NCBI GenBank assembly: GCA_905221605.1
Contig: CAJNDS010000066.1
Span: 1-64,000, forward strand
Source: Symbiodinium natans
Taxonomy: Eukaryota; Sar; Dinophyceae; Suessiales; Symbiodiniaceae
Reading direction: 5' to 3'
DNA length: 64,000 nucleotides
Shown here: one piece after another, positions 46,908-60,005 of the stretch
Layout: each line of letters starts with the position of its first letter
Numbering within the stretch: the stretch's first letter is position 1
Made by a program: the position numbers and the translations under genes
The notes under the pieces: model-generated
Databases searched by the model: none
What the model was told of the DNA's origin: nothing
Seen by the model: the letters and a program-made list of their open reading frames with translations, nothing else

Positions 46908-47993
46908 CTGAAGCACGCCACCTGCCCGTTTCCCGAGTATCCGAAGCTTGAAGCACCAAACTTCCATGAGCTCCGACGCTTTAAACAAAAATCTGCAAGC
47001 TCTCTCTAAGTGAGCCAAGTTGAGCCCATCGGACTCCTCTGCAGCTTCGCAGGCTTAGGTTTGGGTTGACACGCCATATGCCATCTTAAAAAGCCCCAAG
47101 TTCGCTGGCACACGTGGATTTGGGGAGCATTGCCACGCATTGCCTACGGGTCAGAGCATCCCTGGTTACACTCCACATGCCCATGCGAAACTGTAGCACG
47201 TGACCTGGCTGTATTATGGCCTGCTATCGCCCACTATCACTGTCGCCTACTCTCCACGGTCCTTGTTGTGGATGGACAGAGCGGTAAAGTTGATTTCCTA
47301 AGTGTCAAGCCCCGACTCAAGGGGACAGTAAAGTATTAAACTTGAGGACGTAAGGCAAAGCCGGCAAGGCAAAAGTTCACTGGCGCAGCTTTAGAGGATC
47401 CTTCCCTCGTTGCTTCGGGAGCTGCAGATCTTGATCCGCGGGGACGTTGTTTTTGGGTCTGCTTTCCCTCCCCTTGGGAAGCACGAGATCGAATCCGAAA
47501 CCCATGAACCTCCAAGTCTACTAAGTGTCCATGGCCAGGGCGCTGGATGCTTTGCCAGGTTGTGTCGCAGGGACGTCGTGCCGCAGCCTCGAAAACCCTT
47601 CTCACGATTCTGCGAGAAGAAAACAGAGGAACTTCCAGAGCGAAATATCTTATGACCTAGGCAACCCTGAACCCTAACTTTCGACCCTGCACCTTCCCTC
47701 AAACTGCAGAACAGGTACCGTCCAGGCCCATGATGGCGAAATCCAGGGGTAGGTCGGCCCAATGCGAAAGCTCCTTGCGGGTTCCAAAAGAAGCTTTAGG
47801 TCCAACTAGAGAGCTTCGAGATGCACAACAAGGAAGAAGAAAACACCTCAGCTTTGGGGAAGACTGTGCTGAAGACATCTGAAGAGCCCCTGGAAACTCA
47901 AGAGCAGGAGCCAACACTCCCCCAAGGGCCCCGAAAGCCCTGAGCTCCTGCGATGTCATTTGCCGGGCCTCGAAGCTTTCAACGCCCATGAAC

Positions 47994-48034
47994 CTTTGGA
48001 ACCAAATTGGCAAAAGGGCTGCCTCCACATCTTC
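47994..48034 (-). CDS. Candidate microexon, unknown protein
   Basis: Forty-one nt between TGACAG|G and a GT donor (CAAAG|GTTCAT) encode EDVEAALLPIWFQ plus two bases. A second patch near 47715-47780 (ELSHWADLPLDFAIMGLDG) may follow it. No family recognised. Confidence 0.4.
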
Positions 48035-48839
48035 CTGTCACAACTGGGGCTGGAGAAGGCGCTAACCAGCGATCATTGACGGTGAACGAGGTTTAGGGGG
48101 TGGGAGCTTGGTAGCAAGCTAGGCCAATCCTTTTCTTGGTTTTTGCACGATTTGTTCGCTCTTTCAGCCATGTGCTCGCAAGGGGCAAAATCGGCCAAAC
48201 CCGGCAACCCAGCTCAACGAGCCCAAACAAGCACAGATCCTTTTGCATCATGCCCCCCAAATTTTCGACCCCGGCTCCTGTGTGCAGCTGCGGGGCACGC
48301 ACCTGGGCAGGCAGCGGATATCTGCGAGCCCTGCGAAAGTCCGGTACACGAGAAGCCATGGCACAAGGTACTGCGCCGCGGCCCCAGCGCTGTCTGCACC
48401 TGGCAACGGGTGCGTCTACCCTCAACTTGTCAACCCTGACCGCCGGAGGGCCGTGAGCTAAAGACGCAGGAAAAGACAACATTGAGTCAACTGAGCCGGG
48501 AAAGCCACCACTTTAGCGTGAGAACTAAAGAGAGAACTTCTTTGGGCCCTCTACACGGCCTTTTTTAAAACCCTATCTGCTCCGAAAGACCGAACTCAGG
48601 AGGGCTCCTCTCCGTGCCAGTAGCGGCCCGCCGAGCCCCAGCAAGCAAGAACCTCCCCAGCTTGCAGAGCCTTATAAGCATAGCCTTCTTTTTGCTGCTT
48701 CTCTCTGCTTTCAAAAAAAGGAGCGGGGTGCTCCTATCTGAGCTGAGTGGTCACCCTGGTTCGAGGCAGGGAGGCCTTCGTGGAGGCATCAGTGATCAGC
48801 CTCAGAAGACAGGAGAAAGCTTGTCTCGCTGCATGATAT

Positions 48840-51000
48840 GAAAAATAGGACATATTACAATATTATTACAGTATGCTCAAAGGCACGTGAGAAAGCCGAC
48901 GGCTTCCTTCGGCGTTACAGCAAGTGGAATGGGCCCCTAGAAAGCCTTGAGAGAGTCTTGTGACATGGAACCAAGTGTGCTGTATGCACTCCGAGAAGTC
49001 CAAAAAAGAAGCCTCAGAGGCAGGCATAATCTGCCAGTGTAACAAAAAAAGACGGAGGAAATTAGGAAGTTAATACAAATTCCGAAATGTTAAAAGGGTC
49101 TCGTCCATCCCGACCTTTGCTTTGAAATGTTGTTTGACTTGAACAATTTCTAGCTTCTTTAACAACACTTATTGTAAAGGCCATGACTTTTTAGATTTTG
49201 AAGATCTCTACAACGAACATTTTGAAAAATGTCAACAACAAACTTGAGACAATTTTAAAGGCATCCATCCTTTTTGCTGTTAAAACAGTTGGAAATAAAA
49301 CTCAAAAATCCAGAGAAGGGTCTCGTCCATGCTAGGACCCCATGGTGTCGAACAAGCCAATAACGAACAGTTTTTGTTGAGAGTTTCAACATGGGCATTC
49401 GTCCTGAGCCAGGCTTCTCTTGAGCGAGGTCCGACCTTCAAATTTACCCAGGTTCCCTGCAAAGTCCCTTAGCTCTTGGTTGGGGGGGGGGGGGGTATGT
49501 AGGCATTATGGAGTCTTATGAAAGCTGATGATGTCTTTGCAAATGGACTTTCGTAAGTTTTCATATTGTTTCATAAGATTCCAGAAGACTCGTTTGAAGC
49601 TCACTCCCGACAATGTTAAGGTGTAGGTGTGAGGGACAAGGACTTGCGATTTGTCATCTGGGAACCTAGCCGGCCCCAAATTTTAGAGACCCCGGCGTGC
49701 GATTTGTCTTGGTCGGAGATAACTTATCTTGTCATTCAAAGTGTGAAGGATCGGGGCTTGCGATGGACTCTCTTGTTTTCAAGAAAAAGAGTTACAATTC
49801 GTGAGGAAGAAAAAGGCTAGATACTGCGTTTCTTGTGGAAGTACAAAGGGATTCGCATTGAGAGCCACAGGGGGCCCACTTGCTTCACAATGAGAATGAA
49901 GGTAGGTTCACCGTGGACTGAGGATGAAGATGGAGATCCCTACCAGAAACGCCAAAACTTTCCATTTCCTTACCACACCTTGTTAAGAACATTTGGACTT
50001 CCATTGAATTGGACATCGAGAAGCCTGAAAGACAGCCCCCAGAAACTCTCCAGAAGAACTGCTTCATTGAGATATCACATGAATTTCTACAATTTCCCAA
50101 TACATGAGAACCTCCCCTCATTCGGCTTGAAGTGACAAAGAAATCCATTTGGGTTGAAGTAAAAAGACCACACATGGTCAGAATTCTTGTCTGCTGCATA
50201 AGAGTTGTTTTGTTTCAAGTGAGGGAGCCATTCATCTGTCTATGACGTCATGCACCGGCTCCTCCGACTCTACGCGTCATCCTTTGATTGGTAATGAAAT
50301 TTCCTCCCCACAGTACTTTGCCAGGAGCCTAGGGCTCTCACCTTGGCTTTCTTAAGGAGCTCTCGTGCTTCCACAACTCACAAGAAGACGTAAACAAGAT
50401 TGCGGGCTCTCGTATCTTTGGCTCACTGAAACTAAACATCAGAATGAGGTGAGTGCTATCACCCCCGTGAAAGGAACAGGTGTTCTTGTTTTGTTGGCGA
50501 AAATTTGTAAGGACTCGCATTAACAGCTGCAGGTGCCCTTTCAGACGTCGCCCAAGTTGACTGAATGTCTTTTCATAAAAGTTATCATCCATCCTCGTAG
50601 AAAATTCAAGCCTACGCAGGACTTCTTTCTCATTCTGCGATCGCTTTCGTTGCTAATCCCGGCAGCAGAATGTCAGCAGTTTTCCTCGAGAACGTAAGCG
50701 AGGAGTTTGGCGGCATTTCAACTTTAAAAACATGCATCGCTACTGTTCTCACTATGTCTTGAAAGTAGAAGAGTAGAAGATCTCTTGTTCACAGAAAAAG
50801 CAGAACAGAAAACTAGCTATTTTCCGTTGGGTTGTGTCAAGGGTGTTTTGAGAAGGCGACAAGAAACAGACAAACTTGCAGGCTTAGTTTCCAGGTGCAT
50901 TGGAGGTGAAGACGGTCAAAGTTGTATCCTACTTTGTCCTTCAAGGGTGTTGGGCAAACTTCCAGGAACGTTATTGTGTTGTGTGGCGGCAACTACCTGT
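48840..51000. other. AT-richer segment, no gene recognised
   Basis: Composition is clearly more AT-rich than the flanks. The phrase agggtctcgtccat occurs twice (near 49094 and 49316), and a G13 run is at 49484. A minus-strand ORF at 50338-50592 has ordinary amino-acid composition but no recognisable motif. It could be a diverged insertion. Confidence 0.4.
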
Positions 51001-51699
51001 TGCTTGTCGTATGTCAACTAGGGCACGCTTTCGCAAGTAACAAGTCAGATGTTACAACACATACCAAAGCCACTGTAAAACAAGGCCTGACTCAAACTAT
51101 ACATAAAGGTGCATGACACACAGACTCTATGGCGCGGCAATGCCAGGTGCAAGGACTTCCTTCCCGAACTCCCAAACAATCTTGAAGTCCAGTGAAGTCC
51201 AGTGAAGTCAAGGGGCAAAGCCGAATCCGACACACTGGACACGTCCCAGCTGGTGTGTTGGCGGTGCGAATGAAGTCCGCCAACTTCGGCCAGCGCCTGT
51301 GAGATTTTGGGGCGGGGAGCTTCTCCTGGGTCCAGGAATCATTGTTTCCGAACCTTCTGCAGATTTGTTCGCGGGTTCGAGGTGCCGGGATGTGCGGGAT
51401 GTGCCAACTGCCCTCTCTCACAGCCCCATGCCGAAAACCTGCCGAGGCTTTAAAGTGGCAGTGACCCGGCAGAGCTGTAGCGAATGTAGGTGGGATTTTT
51501 TCGGCGTTGGACTGTCTGGAGAGAATGTGACCTCGCTAAAACGGTGTAAAACCTTCGCCGTGTGTGCACGCGGAGAGCGTCTCCCAAACAGGCGTGGAAA
51601 CCTGAAACCCCCTCTTCAATTCTGGGCGACACCCAACTCTTGAAAGAAACTTTGGAAACCAAGAGCCCAAGCCCCGTCCCCTCCACGCCTCCTCGCGCT

Positions 51700-53400
51700 C
51701 TGTGAATCCTGCAAAGCTCCCTTCTTTCGACCTTGGAGCAAAGCTTCGACACCGGCCCTCGGCCGGAATGGGCTTACTAGGTGAGATCGGAGCAGGAAGT
51801 TAGGAAGCTCGCAGTTTTCTGTTTGCTTCAGGTCGTTTAGGTGGGGTGCGTAGACATCTCGGCAGAGGCACCCGCCATAGCCTGACGCGATCAGAAATGC
51901 CGATGCAGATTTTCGACGGAACTCATCGAAGTCCTGTTTGAGCGGAGGGTCAATGTCTCCACTGATCATAGTGACACAGAGCTGCGCTACCGGGAAGACC
52001 TTCTCAGAGCTCGGGCCCTAGAACCATCCCAGGCCGTCCCAAGCCCTTGAGATTGTTGCCCGCTCTTGACTCGACAAGTTGTGTTTTCACTGACTCGCGC
52101 CTCCAGGTACTTCCTCCTGCAGTCTCCCCGGCAGTCGTCACAGCCGGGCTGCCGGCCTGGGCGCCACAGGTGCCGCAACAAAGCAACAAAGAAACGGTGC
52201 ACAAAGCCTGTCGGGAACAAACTCATGACCTTCTTCAGAGCTTATGCTGAGGATCCCGCCCCAGTGACACGCTTGCTGCGCCTGCCAAAGCAATAAGCTT
52301 TCCTTTGTAGTGCGATTCGTTGGGCTCACGTCTTGCTTCTTTGCAGCTGTTCATGCTGGTGTTCATGCTAGGGAACGCAAATCTCAACAGGGGCAGCCTG
52401 GCAAGCAGCCAGCGGCAGAGTGGTGCAAACGTCCTGGGCCCCGGGCACGCTGTTGAACTTGCACAGGCGCCCTCTGCTTTCAACATCTCTCAACCCAAGG
52501 TCTTGAACCCCACTGTATCAAATTGCCTCTGAGAGAGAACGTGTTACGAAACAGAATCCTCAAGCTCTAAAGGCTTCATACACTCAACGAAAATACTTGT
52601 ATTCGCCTCGCGTCTGGAACCCAACCCTTCCACTTCCCCACCTCGCAAACTTTCTGCGCACCCCCATTCCCCCCCCCTTGCCCAGTGGGACCTGCCCAAA
52701 CCGCCTGGAGTCCCTGGAGGAGCCGAAATCCCATGCTGCATGTGGCGGGCAGGGCTCCTCCCACACGAAAAACAACTCCCCGCAGTCGCGACCCGCGCCT
52801 TCCCAAGGACCCCCTGCGACACGCCTGCGAGGCCCTTGCATGGGGCCAAGGCTGCCGAGGCGGTGTGCGCGCAAGCGCCTGGCCTCAGGACATCTCACAG
52901 TGCTGCCGTCCTCGAGTCCCTCGTGGATCGCACGACAGGCCTTGGGCTCGCTTAGTGGCTTCTGTGTTGATGCTAGGATCCTGCACTCAGACCTACAGGC
53001 AAAAAAAAGAACAACCTGAGAGTGGAATCCAAAGCTTGCAACGCCATGTCACCTCGCCTCGTCACAGTCGGGGCCGCAGCAGCAGGCTTCCTCGAAGGCC
53101 AAAAGAGAGCGAATCGGCAGAGGGGCTTCGGGGCCTTTCGCGGTTCTGCTGGATGTTTCGGCCCGAAACCTGGCGATCGCCGGCGCAAAGGAAAAGCAGG
53201 GCCGAGGCTGCACGCCAGCACCTAGCATGTTGAGGAGGTGAGAACATGTGAGAACTTGCTATTCGAGGCGCGGCATTCTGGAGGGCCAAAAACTCAGTGT
53301 CCTGGTGGCCCCCACCGCGATGCTAGTACTACATTGCTGCATCGACATCGTGCGGAACGTCGTGCGGCCGTCCCAACATGAAAGCGCCTTTACAAGATCG
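51700..53400. other. Mostly non-coding; weak minus-strand coding patch near 51880-51965
   Basis: The minus strand reads LKQDFDEFRRKSASAFLIA there, but splice edges are unclear. Nothing else in this stretch can be supported. Confidence 0.3.
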
Positions 53401-53438
53401 TAGCTCGGTTCAAAAACGCTCAAAGAGCTCCCCATGAC

Positions 53439-53517
53439 CCGTTTAGAAGTTGCTCAAAGCAGCGCAAAGCGGCCTCGTCAGCCCCATAGGTGAAGCGGAC
53501 GAAGGCACATCCTCCGC
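53439..53517 (-). CDS. RRM half-domain exon (RNA-binding protein)
   Basis: Seventy-nine nt between TGGCAG|G and a GT donor (AACGG|GTCATG) encode GGCAFVRFTYGADEAALRCF then EQLLN. GCAFVRF matches the RNP1 signature of RNA-recognition motifs. The spacing to the second helix (EAALRCFEQLLNG) fits an RRM of the CELF/Bruno style. RNP2 and the rest of the protein were not found nearby, so it may be a lone exon between long introns or a decayed copy. Confidence 0.6.
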
Positions 53518-53842
53518 CTGCCAAAGCGTCCGCGGAGCATGCACAAGCACCAAAGTTGAGGTCCGGGGCTGAGAAAGATGCGAGCTTCTTGGAAGCTTCT
53601 TGAGAGATTAAGGAGGACAAAAAAAAACAAACATCCTTAGGAAGGGGGCAAGCAGCGAGCTGGGGCAGCGCGTTCGCAGCATGCGTATTCATGTCGAGTA
53701 TAAAGCATAGGCGATTCTACAGAAAAAAAAACACGTCCAAGGGGGATATGCATCTTATTGGGGCAACAGCTGGTTGAGGCAGCCTACAGCGGGCAGAATT
53801 GTCCCAAGCAGTCACCTGTCCAAGCCGCCGCCCTCGTGCGGT

Positions 53843-53930
53843 GAAGGCGAAGCCGAAGGCGAAGCCGAAGGCGAAGCCGAAGGCGAAGCCAAAGGCGAAG
53901 CCAAAGGCGAAGCCAAAGGCGAAGCCATGA
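53843..53930 (+). repeat. 12-bp repeat (gaaggcgaagcc)n
   Basis: About seven copies, drifting from gccgaaggcgaa to gccaaaggcgaa. Reads Glu-Gly-Glu-Ala on plus and Gly-Phe-Ala-Phe on minus. Probably intronic. Confidence 0.9.
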
Positions 53931-54667
53931 GTGTGGGCGGCGGGGGGCTCTTGGGGGCTCTTGGGCGTATAATGAAGGAAAGAGTGGGGGGGGTTCATGG
54001 GGGCTCGTGGGGTCCAGGATTTTGGTGGCATTGGGGCATGTGGCTCCCTGCTGTCCAGCTTTTGCGAAGCTTGATCGTCGAGGAGCCTGTCTTGAGAAGG
54101 TTCCTATTTCAAGATGCTCGTCTCTAAGTGGAACACAGTGCACCTTTGTGAAGCTTAACTTGCTGCGAATTCACTGACGGATGCCTGGAGCTACGCAGCA
54201 CCTTCAGAGCGTGCGGCGTGTGCCACTCCAGCTCCGTCCGCTTGAGCGGCGTCCACGTCCTCCCACGGAGGGAGTAAGACCGCTGAAGAGGGACTAACAG
54301 AAGATGAAGCTTTGGCGATGATGGCCAGGGTACACAAACTAATGCCGTCTTTCTACGAGGCAAAATTCTCAAAGACGTGCTAGTCAGCTAGTCCTTCTGC
54401 AAGGAAAGGGGATGGATACAAGGTAACAGTCACCTAGCCTGGGAGTCCTTGGACCTGGGGCCCAAGCATAACCACGCAGGAAACATGAAGACCGAAGGCC
54501 CTCCAACTCCCGGCTTCTTGCACGCTGGGGCGCTGGTACGCGGAGCCGCTCAGCTTTCTGCACCTGCACAGTATCGGAGCTGGACTGTTGGGAGCCCTTC
54601 GACCCTCTGCAGTGGCAGTCTGTCCAGAATCCATCTGCAAAGGTACTTCAAGTGCCTAGCGAGGGCG

Positions 54668-54815
54668 ACAAGAGACTGGAGCCAAGAGGCAAGAGCCAAG
54701 AGGCAAGAGACAAGAGAGAAGAGCCAAAAGCCGAGAGACACGAGGCAACAGACAAGAGACAAGAGCGATTTGGCAAGAGACAGGATACAAGAGGCAAGAG
54801 ACAAGAGACGGAGAG
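54668..54815 (+). repeat. Purine minisatellite (gacaagaga / ggcaagag)n
   Basis: Imperfect 7-14 bp units of agacaagag and aggcaagag. It resembles the 8-bp purine array at 30.6 kb in composition. Confidence 0.8.
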
Positions 54816-55259
54816 CGAGAGCGAAAAAGAACAAAAACTATCCTTGCACAGCAAGCTCATTATTCTAAGGTGCGTGCATGGAGCAGTGGCAATGCTGAAA
54901 CTCTCGAGGGCTCCCTGTAGTCCTGGTCAAGACAGTCGAGCTCAACTGAAATGGCCGGACGAAACTTCGAACCGTAACAACAATTGCGTTTTAACAAAAA
55001 CCGAATGAGGCATTCTTCAAGGGTGCAAACTGGGTGCTCCTGAAGCGGCACTTCCCGCAAAGGCAGGAACCCTGCGCCGGCGGCCCAGGCCGGCTTGGGA
55101 AGAATGGCCTCGAAGAGAAGCGCCGGCAGCGCCCAAAAAGTATCCCTTCACAGAAACAAGTCTGAGATTAAGAGGTACATGTACGATGGGAGTATCAAAC
55201 TGGAAGAAACGAGTAGCTACCAAGTTGTTTGAAAGGAGACATGAATGCATCCGCCAGTT

Positions 55260-55520
55260 CGGATCGCTTTTTTTAGCTACTACACCTGAACCACTCCGCT
55301 GGGTCACAGGGTCTTCAACAGCAGGAACAACGTCCTCCGGCCTCCGGCTGCAACTGCTGGAGTTCAACATTTTTCTCACATCCTGAAGCAGCCTTTCCTG
55401 CCTTTCCTCAATCTCTGGAGAATCCCTCAAAAACCCTCGGACAAAGGATTGGGCTGGGCTTAGGGAGAAAGAGGACTCCTTGAGCTTGTGCTCTCGACGC
55501 TCTAACAGGCCCGAGGCACA
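55260..55520 (-). CDS. Candidate exon, charged helical segment, unknown protein
   Basis: An open minus-strand stretch with coherent composition: LLERREHKLKESSFSLSPAQ, FVRGFLRDSPEIEERQERLL, QDVRKMLNSSSCSRRPEDVV, then VEDPVTQRSG. It suggests a helical, partly coiled-coil protein. Edges are approximate. No family recognised. Confidence 0.4.
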
Positions 55521-57359
55521 CCGCAAGGGGCCCGAAGGCAGCCGGGGATTGCGTCGCTAAGTCCTGCTGTCGCGCTCGCGCATGTCGTGAAGTCTGGGTC
55601 TTGCATCAATTCGGACCGCTTCAATAAATGAACCCGGCACCTCGATCTCTGGCCTGAAGCCCTTCGGGAAGTGCTGGTCAGAGAGGATCTTAGCAGAGCC
55701 ACAGGGAAAGACTGTCAGAGCAGGTTTAACAGCTGTAGGACACGCTAAAGGGGGTCGAGGCTCAGTGTACGGAAGAAACCTCCAACGCAAACGCTGGACC
55801 CGTGCGTGCGGTACGGCTCAAGGGCCCTGTTAAGCCGACACGCAATGGCCATATCGTGTATTCGACCTATGCTTGGCACATTGCCAGCAATGCTTATATC
55901 CGGGCAGGGTTTAAACATAGGACGGATTCAGACCGAGCGTGGGAAAGCTGAAGGAGTTAGCAAGTTAGAAGGCAGGCATCTGCAAGTTGAAAGCTTGCAG
56001 AGTGCATTCAGCAAACTCTTCAGCAAACTCTGACACTTGGGTGCCGCACTCCTGCAGCCAGGAGAAAGAGCGCCTGGGCTCCAAACTCGGATGGTGAGAG
56101 ACTTGGACCCCACAGAAACGCGACTGCGGCGGAAGGAACTGAAGGTGCGATCCCCCCTACCAGCCCACCTAGTCCTGCCTAAATGCTGAGCCCCTCACGG
56201 CCTTCCCCTCCATGTGCAAGGAGACAATGCAGGTGCTACCGCACCTACAAGCTCGGCTCCGCTCTTGGGATCCCCAAATCCTCACGCACCAACTTCCAAG
56301 AAGCCTTCAAGCCTCGTTCTTGGGAGCTCTTTCTTAAAACGCGCTTGAGGCGGATGGTTAGGATGGTTAAGACACACGCACAAGCATGTGGCCCGTGTGG
56401 CACCACGGTCGAATCCTTGGGCCGTGACGACCGGCAGAAGTGCCGCCGAACCGATGCATTGAAACTGCCTGCACGGGCAATAAACGAAGCGGCTTGCTGA
56501 CTGCAGACTGTTCTGAGATTTACGAGGCTCACATCGGCTTCCAATTCGATCTGTAGGACCTGTACTTACTGCATTGTTGCATTGCCTGCCGACTAGTTGG
56601 CAGAAAGGGGCCTGGGTGTGCATGGGCCGTGGACGACAAAACGTGCCCCATCCTCTTCACTTCACATCCCGCCTATCCGCCTCTCCCGCCTCTCCGAGCC
56701 TATCCCGCCTGTCCTATCCCGGCTACCCCACCTTCGAGCCCGGCACACATGGACAACGGACCCTCCTGCAGCGCTCCTGCGACCAGGAGCTTGGCAGTGT
56801 CTTGGAACAAGCTTGGAAAAAGGAAGGCGGAAGGTGACAGAATTGCCAGGGGTGACTTGGGGATGCAATAACAAAGTACTCAGCGCGGGCAGCAGATACT
56901 ACAAGAACAGCTGCTGTCAGAAGGGGACACAACAGATAAGCTGCTGAGCAGAGGAACGTCTGTCAGCGCTTCATCTGCGAAGGCCCGATTATTGCGTTGG
57001 TGGGCTTGTTCACTTTGCACGCCTTTTTGAACACGCGGCCCTTTGCCGTAGCAGAATCAGCCCTGGTGCAGTTTGAGGATGCTGCGGGACTTAGAGCTCA
57101 AGCCCTCCCCTGAAATCGCCTTAAACCCCTAAAGCATATGAACACCAAGAATCGCCCCATCACACGCGTCACGCAGACGACCCCAGTTCCCGCCTCGGAA
57201 GTTGGAACCTCCAAGCGCCTCTTTGGCCTGGCGGAGGAGTCGGGTGCCAGGAACCAACAACTCTTTGGATTTAGTCGCGCTTTTGGAGCTAGATGCGGCT
57301 TCTGAACTTCTACTCACTACGAACTCACTATCCCCGCTTTCGTTTCGTAGTCACGTGGG

Positions 57360-57467
57360 TTAACCCCCGCCGTGAATCGCTTGCGAGACAACAACCTCGC
57401 CCTCCAACTCCGCTTCCGCTTCCGCTTCATTGGACGCCGAGTTCGCCAGCCAGTATTTCAGTTCCGC
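57360..57467 (-). CDS. Terminal exon with Ala/Glu-rich tail, unknown protein
   Basis: Thirty-six codons after GTAG| encode AELKYWLANSASNEAEAEAE, LEGEVVVSQAIHGGG and TAA. Phase 0 and an acidic C-terminus. A further minus-strand patch at about 57180-57300 (SKSATKSKELLVPGTRLLRQ) lies beyond this stop and would be a separate gene. Confidence 0.45.
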   Translation of the reverse strand, partial: AELKYWLANSASNEAEAEAELEGEVVVSQAIHGGG

Positions 57468-59435
57468 CTACTGCTGAGTACCCAAGCCCAAGTTGGGTGG
57501 ATGGGTTTCACTCCAATATCGGGTGCACTGGCAGTGCCGCCAGTTTCTCGCAGCCCAAGCCGCTACATTTGACCCCATGGCGGCATGGCGAAAGCCCCTG
57601 CTGCTACCCCAATATTGGCAATGTAGCGTGAAGTTTCGGAGACCCGAGAATTGAAGCAGCAACAGCAACAACAAACCACAACAAACAACACACGAATGCT
57701 CGCCAGCACCCCGGGCATGTGAAGCTTCAGAAAAGCTTCAAAAGGCACGGCGAATCCCCGAGTCCTCGTCCTCTCGTCCTCGTGACTGTCAAGCACTTTT
57801 GACACGTTACGATCCTTGTGACTGTCGGCATTTTCGGTGCCTTCGAAGCTTCAAACAAGATCCAAATCATCTCCAAAGCTGACGACCGTCACCAGGATCG
57901 TCACAAAGCATTTGCTCAACCCCCTACCCCCCAACACTCGAAACGAGAACCCTGCACAACCTTTAAATAAAGACCCCGACCGCAATGTGCCTGGACAGTG
58001 CCTGCGGTGCGAAATGCGCGAAATGCGATGCTCCGAACAAAGCAAGGACCATGAAGCTCTTACCCTTCGGCCTCCAATGGGCACATGACAGAGAAGGCGG
58101 AGCCATGTGCCCGTCGACAGTCCGGACCTTGCTGTGGGTCCAAAGCCTCCCAAAAAAAGCCTCACACAAAAAGCCTGTCCCCAAAACCAAAAAGCCTCCC
58201 AAAAACAAAACCTCCCCACAAGCTTTCCGTTGATTCTTTTTTGGCCGGGCCGCAGTGGCACGAAAGCCAAGAACGATCCCGGGCAATAGGCGCCTTGCGA
58301 AGCCGTGGAAAGCAGCAAAACTGCCGAAAAGGGCGAGAAAGGTGTAGGTGCGGTGTGGGTCCTTGGTTTGGGTTTAAGACAATTGCCAGACAGATCCTGG
58401 AGCCAAACATCGGTCAGAACCTTCAAGGCACGTCTCCAGTCAGAGCTGCAGCTCCACTTCCCAACCGCTTGAACTCTTGAACTGACATCGCGAAAGCCCG
58501 CAAGCCCGACATCCTCTCCGCCTCAAGCCAAAGCCTAAGGTTGGAACCAGGAAGCGCACTGCCCCGCAGTGACCTGAAATCGGTACTTCTGCATCCTACT
58601 CATTCCAGAACTTTGAGCATGAGTTTGGGGCTGGTGCCCAGTCTGCCCACTCCATGCTCAGGGCTGGGCACGCGCTCGGGACATGGAAAACATCCGCCAT
58701 GGCCCACAAAGGACTCGCAGAGGACTCACAGAGGACTCGTGGGACTCGACTTCGACTGGTGGGACCCACGGGGCGCCTCGACCCTTTGTGAAGTGGGAGT
58801 CGGGTTTGATACGAAATTAGGGGGTTCTTCTCATGTCAAGTTTCTGAATGGGTCTGATACTGGTATAAAGTTCCAGTAATGCTCACAGAGTCTGATGATT
58901 TGTCTGAATGAGCCCGAGTACATTGACTCTGGCAGATTCCTTATGCCTCACAAGCCAGCTGGACAGCTTAGATATTCATCAGTTCACAGCTTCAGGGTTC
59001 CAGGGTCGGATGCCATGTGTCAACCTTGTTTCACAAGGTTCCTGGCTCTGCTGGACTTTATGTGACATCTGTCACATGCTCCCTCATGTTTAGTAGCGAG
59101 CGAGGGCGCACTTGGATTTCGACTTCACCCTTTTAGATGGGAGTCTTGTACGCTCTCTGGAAAAACCCCTGGCTGGTAACAAATGGTATCGAACGGTGTG
59201 GCATGGCCCTTTAGGTATACGGCGGGTCCCCACGGCAATCTACTCTACATCCTTTGCAAGAATTTACTGCTTTCACGACATACACACAAAGCACTGCCAT
59301 GTTACTATCAGAATTTCAGCATGCAAGGTGTACATGAAAGTGTGTAGGGCATGGGTCCCAAAAGGGTCCTAACAAAAAGCTCAACCATGCGCTACAGTTC
59401 CCAAAGTCAAAGTTCCAGTTCCAACCAAGCACCAG

Positions 59436-59768
59436 TTGGCTTTTCCATCTACGGGCCACCCCCGGGTCTTTCCACAAAATCAAAGTCCCAGTTCCAACCA
59501 ATCAGCGCCTGCCCAACACGTTGACTTCCTCCAGCCAGTCCAAGGACTCAGGGATGAAATGCGAGATGCCTTGCAGCAACTCCATGTGATGCATCAACAT
59601 GAGATGCAGCAACTTACCGAACATCACAATCAGCAGCTGCACGCACTACAGGCCCACCATGAGCGGCACTTGCAGGCGATACAGTGGCAACATCAGCAGG
59701 AGATGCAAAACCTGATCCGATCCCTGCATGAACACATGGACACTCAGTACTGGCAGTGGTGGGGGTGA
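59436..59768 (+). CDS. Gln/His-rich coiled-coil ORF, plus strand
   Basis: Uninterrupted, about 110 codons. The N-terminal third is Pro/Ser/Gln-rich. From about residue 37 it becomes an amphipathic helix with regular Leu/Met spacing (LRDEMRDALQQLHVMHQHEM, then HHNQQLHALQAHHERHL) and ends QYWQWWG. It lacks the microexon style of the rest of the window and is on the opposite strand. It could be an intronless retro-copy, part of an insertion, or a chance frame. No family recognised. Confidence 0.4.
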   Translation: MAFPSTGHPRVFPQNQSPSSNQSAPAQHVDFLQPVQGLRDEMRDALQQLHVMHQHEMQQLTEHHNQQLHALQAHHERHLQAIQWQHQQEMQNLIRSLHEHMDTQYWQWWG

Positions 59769-60005
59769 CTTGTCTGAGTCTGAGTCTGTGTCAATGTTAG
59801 CAGCCCGAGAGCTGACAACTTGTGTGCACCTGCTTCAGACGAGCACATGTGGGCCCTCAAGCAGATATACTCGCACGCATGCGAAGGCACTGTAGTATAC
59901 TATACTTAGAGTACACATACTATGTAACATGAAACTCAGGGTGTGGAAGATTTGAAACCGGCCCATGCAATAGTCGATGCTGCAATGCCTGGTGCGGAGA
60001 TCTGC

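Noticed and set aside
53717-54143. Open frames of repeated Gly-Phe-Ala-Phe or Leu-Arg
   Set aside because: They are readings of the 12-bp repeat gaaggcgaagcc.
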